Source: Cytophagales bacterium (GTDB lineage: Bacteria > Bacteroidota > Bacteroidia > Cytophagales > Thermoflexibacteraceae). Taken from it: 64,000 bases of DNA. Of the stretch, positions 53,512-61,480 are shown in pieces. The stretch spans positions 62,001 through 126,000 of the forward strand of contig REAZ01000008.1 in assembly GCA_004294445.1 (NCBI GenBank), in the 5' to 3' direction. Positions within the stretch are counted from its first letter, which is position 1, and the number at the start of each line of letters is the position of its first letter. The notes beneath the pieces are model-generated. The model was not told the DNA's origin, did no database searches, and was given only the letters and a program-made list of their open reading frames with translations. The position numbers and the translations under genes are program-made.

Positions 53512-54150
53512 ATGAAGAAAAGATATTGGTTACTTACTTTTATTATTTTTTTAGGGTGGCTCTTTGGGCGGTCGTGTGCGGTGAATGTGAGCCAAGACGC
53601 CATTAGGCGTGTAAATCTGTACTACGGGGTAGAAGTGGAGGAGATTTGCAAAGAAATAGGAATGCCCGCCGCTTACTTCAAAGCCTTGATAATCTTAGAA
53701 TGTTCGGCAAAGAAAAATCCGCCGAGCAGGTACGAACACCATGTTTTTGAGAAATTGAGAGCAGTAAAAAATGGCAGAATAAAGAGCTATTCGGGCATCA
53801 GAAAAGCAGATTTGGAGGACTATTCCGACCAGACTATTAAGCAGTTAGCTACTTCTTGGGGGGCATTACAGCTTATGGGCTATAATTGTCTCAAGCTAAA
53901 TATCAGCATTGATGAGCTAAGGGGGAGTAATTCTCTGCGACATTCTATCATTTGGTGCAAGAAAAACTATGGAACATACTTAAAAAACAAAGATTTTAGG
54001 AATGCTTTTCATATTCATAACACAGGGAAACCGCACCCACTTTTTTGGGTGGCACAAACGCATGACCCCGCCTACGTAAGCAGAGGAATAGCCTACGCAA
54101 ACGCGATGGGCGTGCAAAGAAATACTATAACTACAATCTTATGTTTGTAA
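53512..54150 (+). CDS. Putative N-acetylmuramidase/lysozyme-like protein
   Basis: 212 residues with a hydrophobic N-terminal anchor (~5-20). The core reads ALIILECSAKKNPPSRYEHH, and ATSWGALQLMGYN follows, matching the DUF3380 N-acetylmuramidase pattern, in which a glutamate acts as catalytic acid near the first block and a helix carries the second. It may cut peptidoglycan for cell-wall remodelling. The 3' end overlaps the thioesterase gene by 10 bp, implying coupled translation although the functions differ. Confidence 0.65.
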   Translation: MKKRYWLLTFIIFLGWLFGRSCAVNVSQDAIRRVNLYYGVEVEEICKEIGMPAAYFKALIILECSAKKNPPSRYEHHVFEKLRAVKNGRIKSYSGIRKADLEDYSDQTIKQLATSWGALQLMGYNCLKLNISIDELRGSNSLRHSIIWCKKNYGTYLKNKDFRNAFHIHNTGKPHPLFWVAQTHDPAYVSRGIAYANAMGVQRNTITTILCL

Positions 54151-54551
54151 ACCAAGTGCAAGTAAGGGTTCGCTATGCCGATACCGACCAAATGGGCTAT
54201 GTTTATTACGGCAAATACGCTTCTTTCTATGAAATAGCAAGAGTCGAGGCACTCAGGAATATTGGGGTGAGCTATAAGGCATTAGAGGAGCAAGGGGTAA
54301 TGATGCCCGTTTTGGAAAATCATTCTCATTATTTGCAGCCTGCACAGTTTGATGACCTACTCACTATCAAAGTGAGTATCAGGCAAATGCCTTCAGCAAA
54401 AATCATTTTTCATTATGAAATATACAACGAGGCAAGCCAACTCATTCATCGTGGCGAAACAGTGCTTGTATTTATCAGTAAGGCAACACGCAAAATAGTG
54501 CGTCCACCGAGCCTTATTTTGGAGGTATTGAAGCCATATTTTGGACTATAA
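54141..54551 (+). CDS. Acyl-CoA thioesterase (YbgC/FadM, hotdog fold)
   Basis: 136 residues. The hotdog motif YADTDQMGYVYYGKYASFYE contains the catalytic Asp of the YbgC class. The strands around LLTIKVSIRQMPSAKIIFHY are typical. It cleaves acyl-CoA or acyl-ACP thioesters. Its start lies inside the last codons of the muramidase gene (10-bp overlap). Confidence 0.93.
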   Translation: MFVNQVQVRVRYADTDQMGYVYYGKYASFYEIARVEALRNIGVSYKALEEQGVMMPVLENHSHYLQPAQFDDLLTIKVSIRQMPSAKIIFHYEIYNEASQLIHRGETVLVFISKATRKIVRPPSLILEVLKPYFGL

Positions 54552-54571
54552 TAATTTTTTTATGCAAAGTA

Positions 54572-54602
54572 TTTGATATTTCAATATAAACCACTACCTT
54601 TG
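54572..54602 (+). promoter_or_regulatory. Promoter of the tRNA-Ser gene
   Basis: TTTG at 54572-54575 and TACCTTTG at 54595-54602 with a 19-bp spacer, an exact match to the Bacteroidota consensus. Confidence 0.85.
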
Positions 54603-54637
54603 CACCGTAATTTAACGAATTAAGCCAAATACATCAT

Positions 54638-54722
54638 AGAGGGATGGCAGAGCGGTTTAATGCGGCGGTCTTGAAAACCGTTGACTGTAATAGGTCCGGG
54701 GGTTCGAATCCCTCTCCCTCTG
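54638..54722 (+). tRNA. tRNA-Ser(UGA)
   Basis: An 85-nt type II tRNA with a long variable arm. Acceptor arm AGAGGGA/TCCCTCT, anticodon TGA at 54672-54674 in loop CTTGAAA, T-loop TTCGAATC and discriminator G. CCA is not encoded. Confidence 0.95.
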
Positions 54723-54724
54723 CA

Positions 54725-54757
54725 AGCGATTCAATGAAAACTTGGGTCGCTTTTTTT
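54725..54757 (+). terminator. Hairpin with T-run between the tRNA genes
   Basis: AGCGA (54725-54729) pairs with TCGCT (54747-54751), extended by two G-T pairs and one C-G, then seven T. It could end part of the tRNA-Ser transcript or be a processing site. Confidence 0.55.
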
Positions 54758-54770
54758 CTCAAAATACTTC

Positions 54771-54844
54771 GGCGAGGTAGCTCAGTTGGTTAGAGCACAG
54801 GATTCATAACCCTGAGGTCGGGGGTTCGAGCCCCCCTTTCGCTA
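54771..54844 (+). tRNA. tRNA-Met(CAU), elongator type
   Basis: 74 nt with anticodon CAT at 54805-54807 in loop TTCATAA. The acceptor arm has two G-T pairs, and the anticodon stem has one A-C mismatch next to the loop. It lacks the three G-C pairs of initiator tRNA, and a lysidine-type tRNA-Ile(CAU) is less likely by overall sequence. CCA is not encoded. Confidence 0.9.
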
Positions 54845-54845
54845 C

Positions 54846-54880
54846 AAAACCGCATTTGGAACTATTCCAATGCGGTTTTT
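54846..54880. terminator. Terminator downstream of tRNA-Met
   Basis: AAAACCGCATT (54846-54856) pairs with AATGCGGTTTT, with an inner GGAA/TTCC stem, then T-run. Confidence 0.9.
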
Positions 54881-54885
54881 TCTTT

Positions 54886-54906
54886 TTTGCCACAAAATTT
54901 GCCACA
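54886..54906. repeat. Two TTTGCCACA direct repeats beside tRNA-Met
   Basis: TTTGCCACA occurs at 54886-54894 and 54898-54906 (12-bp period). They lie between the tRNA terminator and the MmeI-like gene. Similar short direct repeats can be arm-type sites of integrases, but no integrase gene or duplicated att site was found. Confidence 0.4.
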
Positions 54907-54995
54907 GAATTAGGGCTTTATAAGTGCCGTTGCCCGAGTCCCTCGGACGACAAAGTGGGAAAATGCCCTTCACATTTCTGCAAAGGGCTTGGAGT

Positions 54996-57743
54996 TTATT
55001 TTTCTTTCCGTTTTTTCTTTACCTTTTCTTTGGTAAATAAATCGGCGGTGTATTTTTCGTATAGCTCAAAGAGGAAAACCATGCGGTTTGCTTCGCTTGT
55101 AAATGGCTGCGGTCTGTATGCTAAATCTACGGCTTTGTCTAGCTCGTTATGTGCTTTTACTAAGGCTGGTGGCATATTATTTGGGTGATAAAGGTCTGCC
55201 AAAGAAGCATTTGGAAACAAAGCCCTTGCATCTAATACTTTTTGTGCTGCCTTTTCTATAGCTATTATTTGCTTTTTATCTGGATTTTCCGCCCAAGGAA
55301 AGTTATTGTAAACTATTTCATTTGAATAACGAAAATCACTTTTTAGGCGACCGCAAGTATATTTTACCCAAGCTATATGCATCGCAGAAGTTAAGACTCC
55401 AAAATGATATATAGTTGCGGTGCTATTTACTGATGAACACGAATTAGTAAGAATATCATTTTTATCAAAAAAACCTAATGGAATATATTTTCTGTTTTCT
55501 GAAGTTGTATTAGGTATTAAAATATATTTCCCAGACGGTTGCCTAATCTCACCAAACAGCATGGGCGTGTTGGCTAGTTTATTAGTTGCTTTTCTGCTAC
55601 TTGCTAACCTATATTTTTCCACTAATGCCATTCTTTTCATAACTTCAGGCAACTTTTTCCTTTCTGCGGGGTCTGAATCTACCAGCCACAAGCACCAGCG
55701 TTTTTCATTGTTTAGAAATTCATGCGCTGAAATTATGGGCTTTATGTATTTTTCAGCTTGCGGTTCTTTTTGTAAAAATTCGTTTTTTTCTTCATCAGTA
55801 AAAAGTAAATGACCTCCGTCATTAGGCATATTCCCAAACACAATTTTAGGTACATTGCAAATTGGTGTTCTTCTTTTTTCTATCAAAATATCTTTTGCAT
55901 CTACCAAATAAGGATTGATATTTCGTGCTTTTATTTCATGTGCTGCACCTTTAATATCCTCATAATCAAAAATTACCTTGCTATCTGTATCATAATTTGC
56001 GAAGCCAATAATGACACAATAAACTGCCGCATTTCCTTTGGCTTCGTTACTCCATCTGAAAGTGCGGTGTGCAAAATGAATTTTGATATGGTATTTATAA
56101 AGCATTTGTCCCCAAAGAATAGCCGTTTGTTCGCCTTGAACAATGGAGTTTGTAGAAACAAAACCTACTTTGATTTTTGAGTCTTGAATGTACTTTGCCG
56201 CCTTGATATACCATGCTGTAACATAATCTAATACGCCACTGCCATCAACATTCTCAAACTGTTTGATGACTTCATCACGCTGATTTTGTTTCATTATTTT
56301 TGAACCAATAAAGGGCGGATTTCCAAGAATAAACGAAAGTTCATCTTTTGGGATAACGCTTTCCCATGCTATTTGGAGTGCGTTTCCATGCACAATGTTA
56401 GGCGATTTTTTGAGAGGTAGTCGGGCAAAATAATCTCCAAACCTACTGCTAATGAGCATATTCATTTGGTGGTCAATGAGGTACATAGCTACTTCGGCTA
56501 TTCTTGCAGGAAATTCCTCGTACTCTATGCCGCACATTTGGTCGATATCTATCAGTATTAGCCCTCGAATGTCTAATACTTGCTGTCCTTTTTGAATGGC
56601 TGCCAAGACTTCTATTTCCAATAAACGCAGCTCTCGGTAAGTAATAATTAAGAAATTTCCACAACCGCAAGCGGGGTCAAGGAAATGCAGTTTACTTAGC
56701 TTTTTATGAAATTCGGGCAGTTTGTTTTTGTTTTCTTTGATAGATTCAAACTCCTGCCAAAGTTCATCTAAGAAAAGCGGTTTTATCACTTTGAGGATAT
56801 TGCTTTCGCTGGTGTAGTGCGCACCCAAGTTGCGGCGTTCTACGGGGTTCATCACACTTTGGAACATAGAACCAAAAATGGCGGGCGATATTTTACTCCA
56901 ATCTATGTAACAGCACTCCAATAATGCCCGTCGCATTTTGCTATCAAAGCTCGCCATTGGCAAGTTTTCGTCAAACAATTTTCCATTGACGTAGGCAAAA
57001 TCTGCCAACTGCTCATCAAGGTTTTTGAAACGCTTTTCTTTGGGTGTGTTGAGGACTTGGAACAGCTCTTGGAGTTTGGCGGCAAGGTCGCTGCCATCTT
57101 CGGAAGTGCGCTGCTCTATGTAGTCTTGGAATTGTTGCTTGTTAAATATGCTAGTATCTTCGGCAAAAAGGCAGAATAAAACCCTCACCAGATAGACTTC
57201 TAAGGGGTGTCCTTCATAACCAATTTCTTTGAGGCGGTCGTGGAGCTTGCCCATCAGTTCGGCAGCTTTGATGTTTGCGGGGTCTTGCTCTCTGAATATT
57301 TTTTTGGGATAACCTAAAATGTGTCCAAAATGCTGCACATTTTTTACCAATTCATTGATTTTGAATTCAATGATAGTATCTTCTTCCAAGTCATAAAGCC
57401 TAAAATTTTCAAAGTCAGAAATGAGAATATACTTTGGGAGTTCGTGCTGCCGAAGCCCATGCAAATATTCTTTTGCTTGGGTGTAGGCTTTATCGAGGTT
57501 TTTGCCTCTGCTTTTCATTTCTATTAGGATAGTGCCTTTCCAAAGCAGGTCAATGTAGCCATCTTTTTCGTCAAGTTTTTTTACCCTATATTCAAAACTT
57601 GCAAATCTTTTTCGGCTGATGCCAAAAACATTAAAAAATTCCACTAAAAAAGGTTTAGCGTCCGCCTCTTCATTGGCTGTATTTTCCCATTCTTTGGAAA
57701 AAAGAACGGCTCTTTCTCTGATTTCATTCCAACTTAGTACCAT
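54996..57743 (-). CDS. MmeI-like type IIL restriction-modification enzyme
   Basis: 915 residues from the ATG at 57743, chosen because the family starts M-V-L-S-W-N-E; the frame extends 34 codons upstream. The N-terminal nuclease has D65 and E75-x-K77 (YIDLLWKGTILIEMKSRG), as in MmeI (D70, E80, K82). A helical spacer follows, then a gamma-type adenine methyltransferase with DPACGCGNFL (~356) and NPPF (~475), then the target-recognition and C-terminal regions. One protein therefore cuts and methylates. Its recognition sequence cannot be predicted here. It appears intact. Confidence 0.9.
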   Translation of the reverse strand: MVLSWNEIRERAVLFSKEWENTANEEADAKPFLVEFFNVFGISRKRFASFEYRVKKLDEKDGYIDLLWKGTILIEMKSRGKNLDKAYTQAKEYLHGLRQHELPKYILISDFENFRLYDLEEDTIIEFKINELVKNVQHFGHILGYPKKIFREQDPANIKAAELMGKLHDRLKEIGYEGHPLEVYLVRVLFCLFAEDTSIFNKQQFQDYIEQRTSEDGSDLAAKLQELFQVLNTPKEKRFKNLDEQLADFAYVNGKLFDENLPMASFDSKMRRALLECCYIDWSKISPAIFGSMFQSVMNPVERRNLGAHYTSESNILKVIKPLFLDELWQEFESIKENKNKLPEFHKKLSKLHFLDPACGCGNFLIITYRELRLLEIEVLAAIQKGQQVLDIRGLILIDIDQMCGIEYEEFPARIAEVAMYLIDHQMNMLISSRFGDYFARLPLKKSPNIVHGNALQIAWESVIPKDELSFILGNPPFIGSKIMKQNQRDEVIKQFENVDGSGVLDYVTAWYIKAAKYIQDSKIKVGFVSTNSIVQGEQTAILWGQMLYKYHIKIHFAHRTFRWSNEAKGNAAVYCVIIGFANYDTDSKVIFDYEDIKGAAHEIKARNINPYLVDAKDILIEKRRTPICNVPKIVFGNMPNDGGHLLFTDEEKNEFLQKEPQAEKYIKPIISAHEFLNNEKRWCLWLVDSDPAERKKLPEVMKRMALVEKYRLASSRKATNKLANTPMLFGEIRQPSGKYILIPNTTSENRKYIPLGFFDKNDILTNSCSSVNSTATIYHFGVLTSAMHIAWVKYTCGRLKSDFRYSNEIVYNNFPWAENPDKKQIIAIEKAAQKVLDARALFPNASLADLYHPNNMPPALVKAHNELDKAVDLAYRPQPFTSEANRMVFLFELYEKYTADLFTKEKVKKKRKEK

Positions 57744-57977
57744 GTTTTTGAGATAATGCTTTGTTTTTTGTAAATATTTGGTTTTTATTTTGGAAAAGCA
57801 AGGTTGTGGGGGGATTTTTTGTTTTTTGGTGGGGTGGTATGGCAAGACTTGTCAGTGAGATGCTGGCAAGGGCAAATTTACAGAAGTAATTTTTCACAGC
57901 AAAGTATTAGCAAAGGAATCAATCGTATCTTTCAGGAAGTGCTTGCATATATGTCGGTATAGCTTTAGTTCCATAGG

Positions 57978-58769
57978 TTATTTAGCATTCTTTTGTTGTT
58001 CCATTGCTTTGGGAGTCATTAAAAGAAAAGGTAATGCTTTTTCATACTTTAATTCATCATAAAACAAACCAATACGAGATAGGTTATTGTAATAGTCATT
58101 CAAATTGTTGTAATAGAAAAGTTCACTATTGATATACCAAGCATTTGAGCCTAAATGATGGCTCAAAAACCACTTTTCCAGAAGCCTTGCTGTCCTACCA
58201 TTGCCATCATTAAAAGGGTGTATTTTTACAAATACCAGATGAATCAAAGAAGCATAAAAGAAAACCTCTATGGTGGTTAAATTGCTTGTGAGTAACTCAT
58301 CTACCTCCTGCCAAAATCGTTCAAATTCTCTTTTTACAATGGTCGGAGAAGCAGCTTCATATTGTATGCGCTGCGTTTGTTGTTCCATAATAAGCATATT
58401 CCCACTTCTTACTACGCCCCTTTGTGCTTCTGGCAATAAATGCAGGGTTGCTATGCTGTGGGCTTTATAGAAATTTGACAAAGACAAGTTGTTATCTCTT
58501 GCAAATTCATAGGCTATAAATAAGTCATTAGGCTTTTCGGTAAGATTAGGCAGGTATTCGATATTCAATACTTTATGCTTTACATAGCTATCTACTTCAA
58601 GGGTTTCGCCCTCAATGCGTGATGAAGACATTACTGATACGGCAGTAGCAAATTTGAATTTTTCAGCAGTCCATTCCCTTTTTTGCACTAAGCCAAATGC
58701 CTCTACTAAATCAACATCTAATAGAGATACATAAGTCGCAAATAGGTTTTTGTTGAATAATTTTTCCAT
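57978..58769 (-). CDS. Fic-domain adenylyltransferase (class II)
   Basis: 263 residues. The catalytic motif HPFNDGNGR (184-192) is complete. An N-terminal S-S-R-I-E-G (49-54) matches the class II inhibitory motif, whose Glu blocks ATP until relieved. Fic proteins usually add AMP to a protein hydroxyl. The target is unknown. It follows a short type III methyltransferase-like fragment by 5 bp and is upstream of the MmeI-like gene on the same strand. No separate antitoxin is visible beyond that short ORF. Confidence 0.92.
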   Translation of the reverse strand: MEKLFNKNLFATYVSLLDVDLVEAFGLVQKREWTAEKFKFATAVSVMSSSRIEGETLEVDSYVKHKVLNIEYLPNLTEKPNDLFIAYEFARDNNLSLSNFYKAHSIATLHLLPEAQRGVVRSGNMLIMEQQTQRIQYEAASPTIVKREFERFWQEVDELLTSNLTTIEVFFYASLIHLVFVKIHPFNDGNGRTARLLEKWFLSHHLGSNAWYINSELFYYNNLNDYYNNLSRIGLFYDELKYEKALPFLLMTPKAMEQQKNAK

Positions 58770-58774
58770 AGTGC

Positions 58775-59032
58775 CTACTGATTAAAAATGTCTGCGTGAA
58801 TTATGTCTTTGTTGTTGTGGGCAACTTGTTTTTCTATGTTGCTAACCAGTTTAAGGGTTTTATTGATGATGGGTTCAAGGCATTGTTCATCTTTGCCATC
58901 AATGAAATTTTGAATCTCTTTGCGTTTCAGATTGTACATTCTGTAAATTCCAAAGTCCAAGTCATTGGCATTGAACTGGAACATTTCCTTTAGTAAAAAC
59001 TTTAACAGGTCTATTGAATTTTCCTTATTCAT
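58775..59032 (-). pseudogene. Truncated start of a type III-like DNA methyltransferase (Mod)
   Basis: 85 codons. Residues ~5-45, LLKFLLKEMFQFNANDLDFG then IYRMYNLKRKEIQNFIDGKD, match the N-terminal helical segment of type III RM Mod or related adenine methyltransferases. The catalytic D-P-P-Y region and all later parts are absent. The stop is 5 bp before the Fic start, so the ORF may be a deletion scar fused to Fic or a small partner reused in the Fic operon. Identification rests on recognition of the opening segment only. Confidence 0.55.
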
Positions 59033-59165
59033 TTCTTCTTTTAGTATGGATTCGCTAATTTATGTTTTTAAGTGTCTTAAAAGCTATATTTTTTCAAATG
59101 TATAAAAATCCAATAGGAACGCCCATTTATTGCAGGATTCATTTCTGGTATCAGAAAATCAAGTC

Positions 59166-59513
59166 CTATACTAATTTGTTGCCCTCATCAGGAAAAATGA
59201 CCCAAGGTTTAAATGTTTTTGCCTCTTCAAAATCCATCATAGCATAAGACATAATAATCACAATGTCGCCAACTTGGGCAAGACGTGCCGCAGCTCCGTT
59301 AAGACAGATAGTGCCGCTCCCACGCTCTCCTTCTATAGTATAAGTCTCAAAACGTTGCCCGTTGTTGTTATTTACAATTTGTACTTTTTCGCCTACTATT
59401 ATGTTCGCTGCATCTAAAAGGTCTTTGTCAATCGTGATGCTACCTACATAGTTAAGTTCTGCTTGTGTTATTTTTACACGATGTATTTTTGACTTCAAAA
59501 CATTAATCCACAT
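59166..59513 (-). CDS. panD: Aspartate 1-decarboxylase
   Basis: 115 residues. Makes beta-alanine for pantothenate. Self-cleaves at Gly24-Ser25 in NYVGSITID to form the pyruvoyl cofactor. Other conserved features: Tyr58-type region [13 protein letters not shown] and LNGAAARL. Directly after panC on the same strand (19-bp gap). Confidence 0.97.
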   Translation of the reverse strand: MWINVLKSKIHRVKITQAELNYVGSITIDKDLLDAANIIVGEKVQIVNNNNGQRFETYTIEGERGSGTICLNGAAARLAQVGDIVIIMSYAMMDFEEAKTFKPWVIFPDEGNKLV

Positions 59514-59532
59514 TTTGCGATTGGTTAGATTT

Positions 59533-60366
59533 TTATAAATTAATTAAAATATTGTCTATCAGGCGAATACTACCAAGCGTGACTGCTGTGCATATTGCTA
59601 AGTTGGTCGTATTAGCAGGAGATAAATCATCAGCATTGACAATTTCCAAGTATTCAACTTCAAATACACCAAAATCGTTCAAAAGTGTAATGGCAGCATT
59701 TTGAGCATTTTTGAGCGATTCCCCACTTTTTATTTTGGCATAGGCGAGCAGCAAAGCCTCGTAAATTTTAGGAGCTATTTGTCGTTCTTTCTCACTTAGG
59801 CGAATATTCCGAGAAGACATCGCAAGTCCATCTTTTTCCCTCACTATTGGGCAGCATCTCAACTTTGTTTCAAAATTTAGCTGACTGACCAACTGCTTAA
59901 TGATTAAAAACTGTTGCAAATCTTTTTGACCAAAATAAGTATGCGTAGGCTTAACAATGTTTAGCAGTTTAGCTACTACCACTCCTACACCTTTGAAATG
60001 CCCTATTCGGTGCGCCCCCTCCAAAATAGTTTCTAAATGTCCGAAATGAATACTCAACGATAAAGGAGCAGGGTACATTTCGCCTTCGGAGGGCAGAAAA
60101 ACAATATCACAACCTGCTTGGGAGAGCATTTCCAAGTCTTTTTCTACGGTTCGCGGATATTTTAATAGGTCTTCGGCATTGTTAAACTGTGTCGGGTTTA
60201 CAAAAATACTGCACACGGTTAGCCCATTCTCTTGTTTGGCACTTTGGATAAGGGATAAATGCCCATCATGAAGCGCACCCATAGTAGGCACAAAACCAAT
60301 AGATTGCGTTAGAAAATGTCTGTTTATTTCAGCTTTTATTTCTGCAATGGAGTGGCAAACCTGCAT
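59533..60366 (-). CDS. panC: Pantothenate synthetase
   Basis: 277 residues. Joins pantoate and beta-alanine using ATP. Signature [28 protein letters not shown], the FGQKDLQQF block and [14 protein letters not shown] motif, all present. In an operon with panD. Confidence 0.97.
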   Translation of the reverse strand: MQVCHSIAEIKAEINRHFLTQSIGFVPTMGALHDGHLSLIQSAKQENGLTVCSIFVNPTQFNNAEDLLKYPRTVEKDLEMLSQAGCDIVFLPSEGEMYPAPLSLSIHFGHLETILEGAHRIGHFKGVGVVVAKLLNIVKPTHTYFGQKDLQQFLIIKQLVSQLNFETKLRCCPIVREKDGLAMSSRNIRLSEKERQIAPKIYEALLLAYAKIKSGESLKNAQNAAITLLNDFGVFEVEYLEIVNADDLSPANTTNLAICTAVTLGSIRLIDNILINL

Positions 60367-60435
60367 AGGAAAGAAATAGTTAGGAATAATTTGGGTAAAA
60401 TCGTCGCAATATTAATGTTTTTATGAAAAATCCTA

Positions 60436-60466
60436 TTGAATTATTCATTTTTTTTTCGTAATTTTG
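60436..60466 (+). promoter_or_regulatory. Promoter of the glycogen-synthase-like gene
   Basis: TTG at 60436-60438 and TAATTTTG at 60459-60466, about 20 bp apart. The start codon is 39 bp past the -7 box. Confidence 0.65.
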
Positions 60467-60505
60467 TGTCGAGTTTGGAATATTAACAAAAAATACAAAA
60501 GCAAT

Positions 60506-61327
60506 ATGTCAAAGTACAAGATTCTCTATGTTTCCAGTGAGATAGATCCTTTCCTGAAAACAACCTACGTGTCTGACTATGTACGTAAGCTACCTCAAGC
60601 GATGCAAGAAAAGGGGATGGAAATCAGAATATTAGTACCAAGATTTGGACTAATCAACGAGCGAAAAAACCGACTGCATGAGGTAGTAAGGCTTTCTGGT
60701 ATTAATATTTCAGTAGGAGATGAGGAAAAGCCATTGATTATCAAGGTCGCTTCTATTCCAAATGCCAAATTGCAGGTATATTTTATAGACAATGACGATT
60801 ATTTTCATCGCAAATCCGTATTTACAGACAAGGATAATAAGTTTTATGAAGATAACGATGAAAGAGCTATTTTCTTCTGCAAAGGCGTAATAGAAACTAT
60901 CAAAAAATTGGGATGGTCGCCCGACATAGTACATTGCAACGACTGGATGACAAGTCTGATTCCAATGTACCTCAAGACTACCTACAAGAATGACCCCGTT
61001 TTCAAAGATGCTAAGACCGTATTTACCTATTTTGACAATAATTTTGCCCACAAATTTGACCAGAGTCTGCTCTCCAAAGCCAAAATGTTTGACATTGACG
61101 ATAATGCCCTCAAGCCATTACAGACAGCTGATTATAGCGGCTTTATAAAGATAGGGGCAGCATACGCCGATACAGTCATTAGAATCAATAATAGCACCTC
61201 TGATGGGCATCTGGAAGATGTATTACCCGCAACTACTAATCCGAAGTTCTCCTCGATGGAAGATGATGATTCAGACGACTTTTCAGAAAGGCATTACCAT
61301 ATTTATAACGAATTGGTGAATTGCTAA
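60506..61327 (+). CDS. Glycogen/starch synthase-like protein (GT5 N-domain only)
   Basis: 273 residues from the ATG at 60506. It matches the N-terminal Rossmann domain of glycogen synthase (ILYVSSEIDPFLKTTY; LGWSPDIVHCNDWMTSLIP) but ends before the C-terminal ADP-glucose domain of a full ~480-residue enzyme. The glucan-binding loop K-T-G-G-L is replaced by K-T-T-Y-V, so ordinary catalysis is doubtful. The acidic end has MEDDDSDDFSE. Such short forms occur next to pan and DUF4270 genes in Cytophagia, suggesting a regulatory or structural role. A terminator follows. Confidence 0.8.
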   Translation: MSKYKILYVSSEIDPFLKTTYVSDYVRKLPQAMQEKGMEIRILVPRFGLINERKNRLHEVVRLSGINISVGDEEKPLIIKVASIPNAKLQVYFIDNDDYFHRKSVFTDKDNKFYEDNDERAIFFCKGVIETIKKLGWSPDIVHCNDWMTSLIPMYLKTTYKNDPVFKDAKTVFTYFDNNFAHKFDQSLLSKAKMFDIDDNALKPLQTADYSGFIKIGAAYADTVIRINNSTSDGHLEDVLPATTNPKFSSMEDDDSDDFSERHYHIYNELVNC

Positions 61328-61351
61328 ATAGCTGATAAATAAAGGAAAAAT

Positions 61352-61392
61352 AAAAAAAGCAGGATTGGGAGTTTCCCTATCCTGCTTTTTTA
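61352..61392 (+). terminator. Intrinsic terminator
   Basis: A-run plus GCAGGAT pairs with ATCCTGC plus T-run, with an inner GGGA/TCCC stem (61352-61392). Confidence 0.9.
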
Positions 61393-61446
61393 TGTTAATT
61401 TCTTACTTGAGGAGAATAGCACTGCTAAAATATTGAATATTATACC

Positions 61447-61454
61447 TACATTTG
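61447..61454 (+). promoter_or_regulatory. Candidate -7 promoter element of the DUF4270 gene
   Basis: TACATTTG matches TAnnTTTG, 26 bp before the start. The -33 box is unclear. Confidence 0.4.
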
Positions 61455-61480
61455 CAAGGAATTTTTCAAAAGCACTAAGA

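Noticed and set aside
57860-57975. Possible short coding debris just downstream of the Fic gene (minus strand, peptide like KAIPTYMQALPERYD)
   Set aside because: About 19 codons, no start, in a different frame to Fic and no recognisable match.
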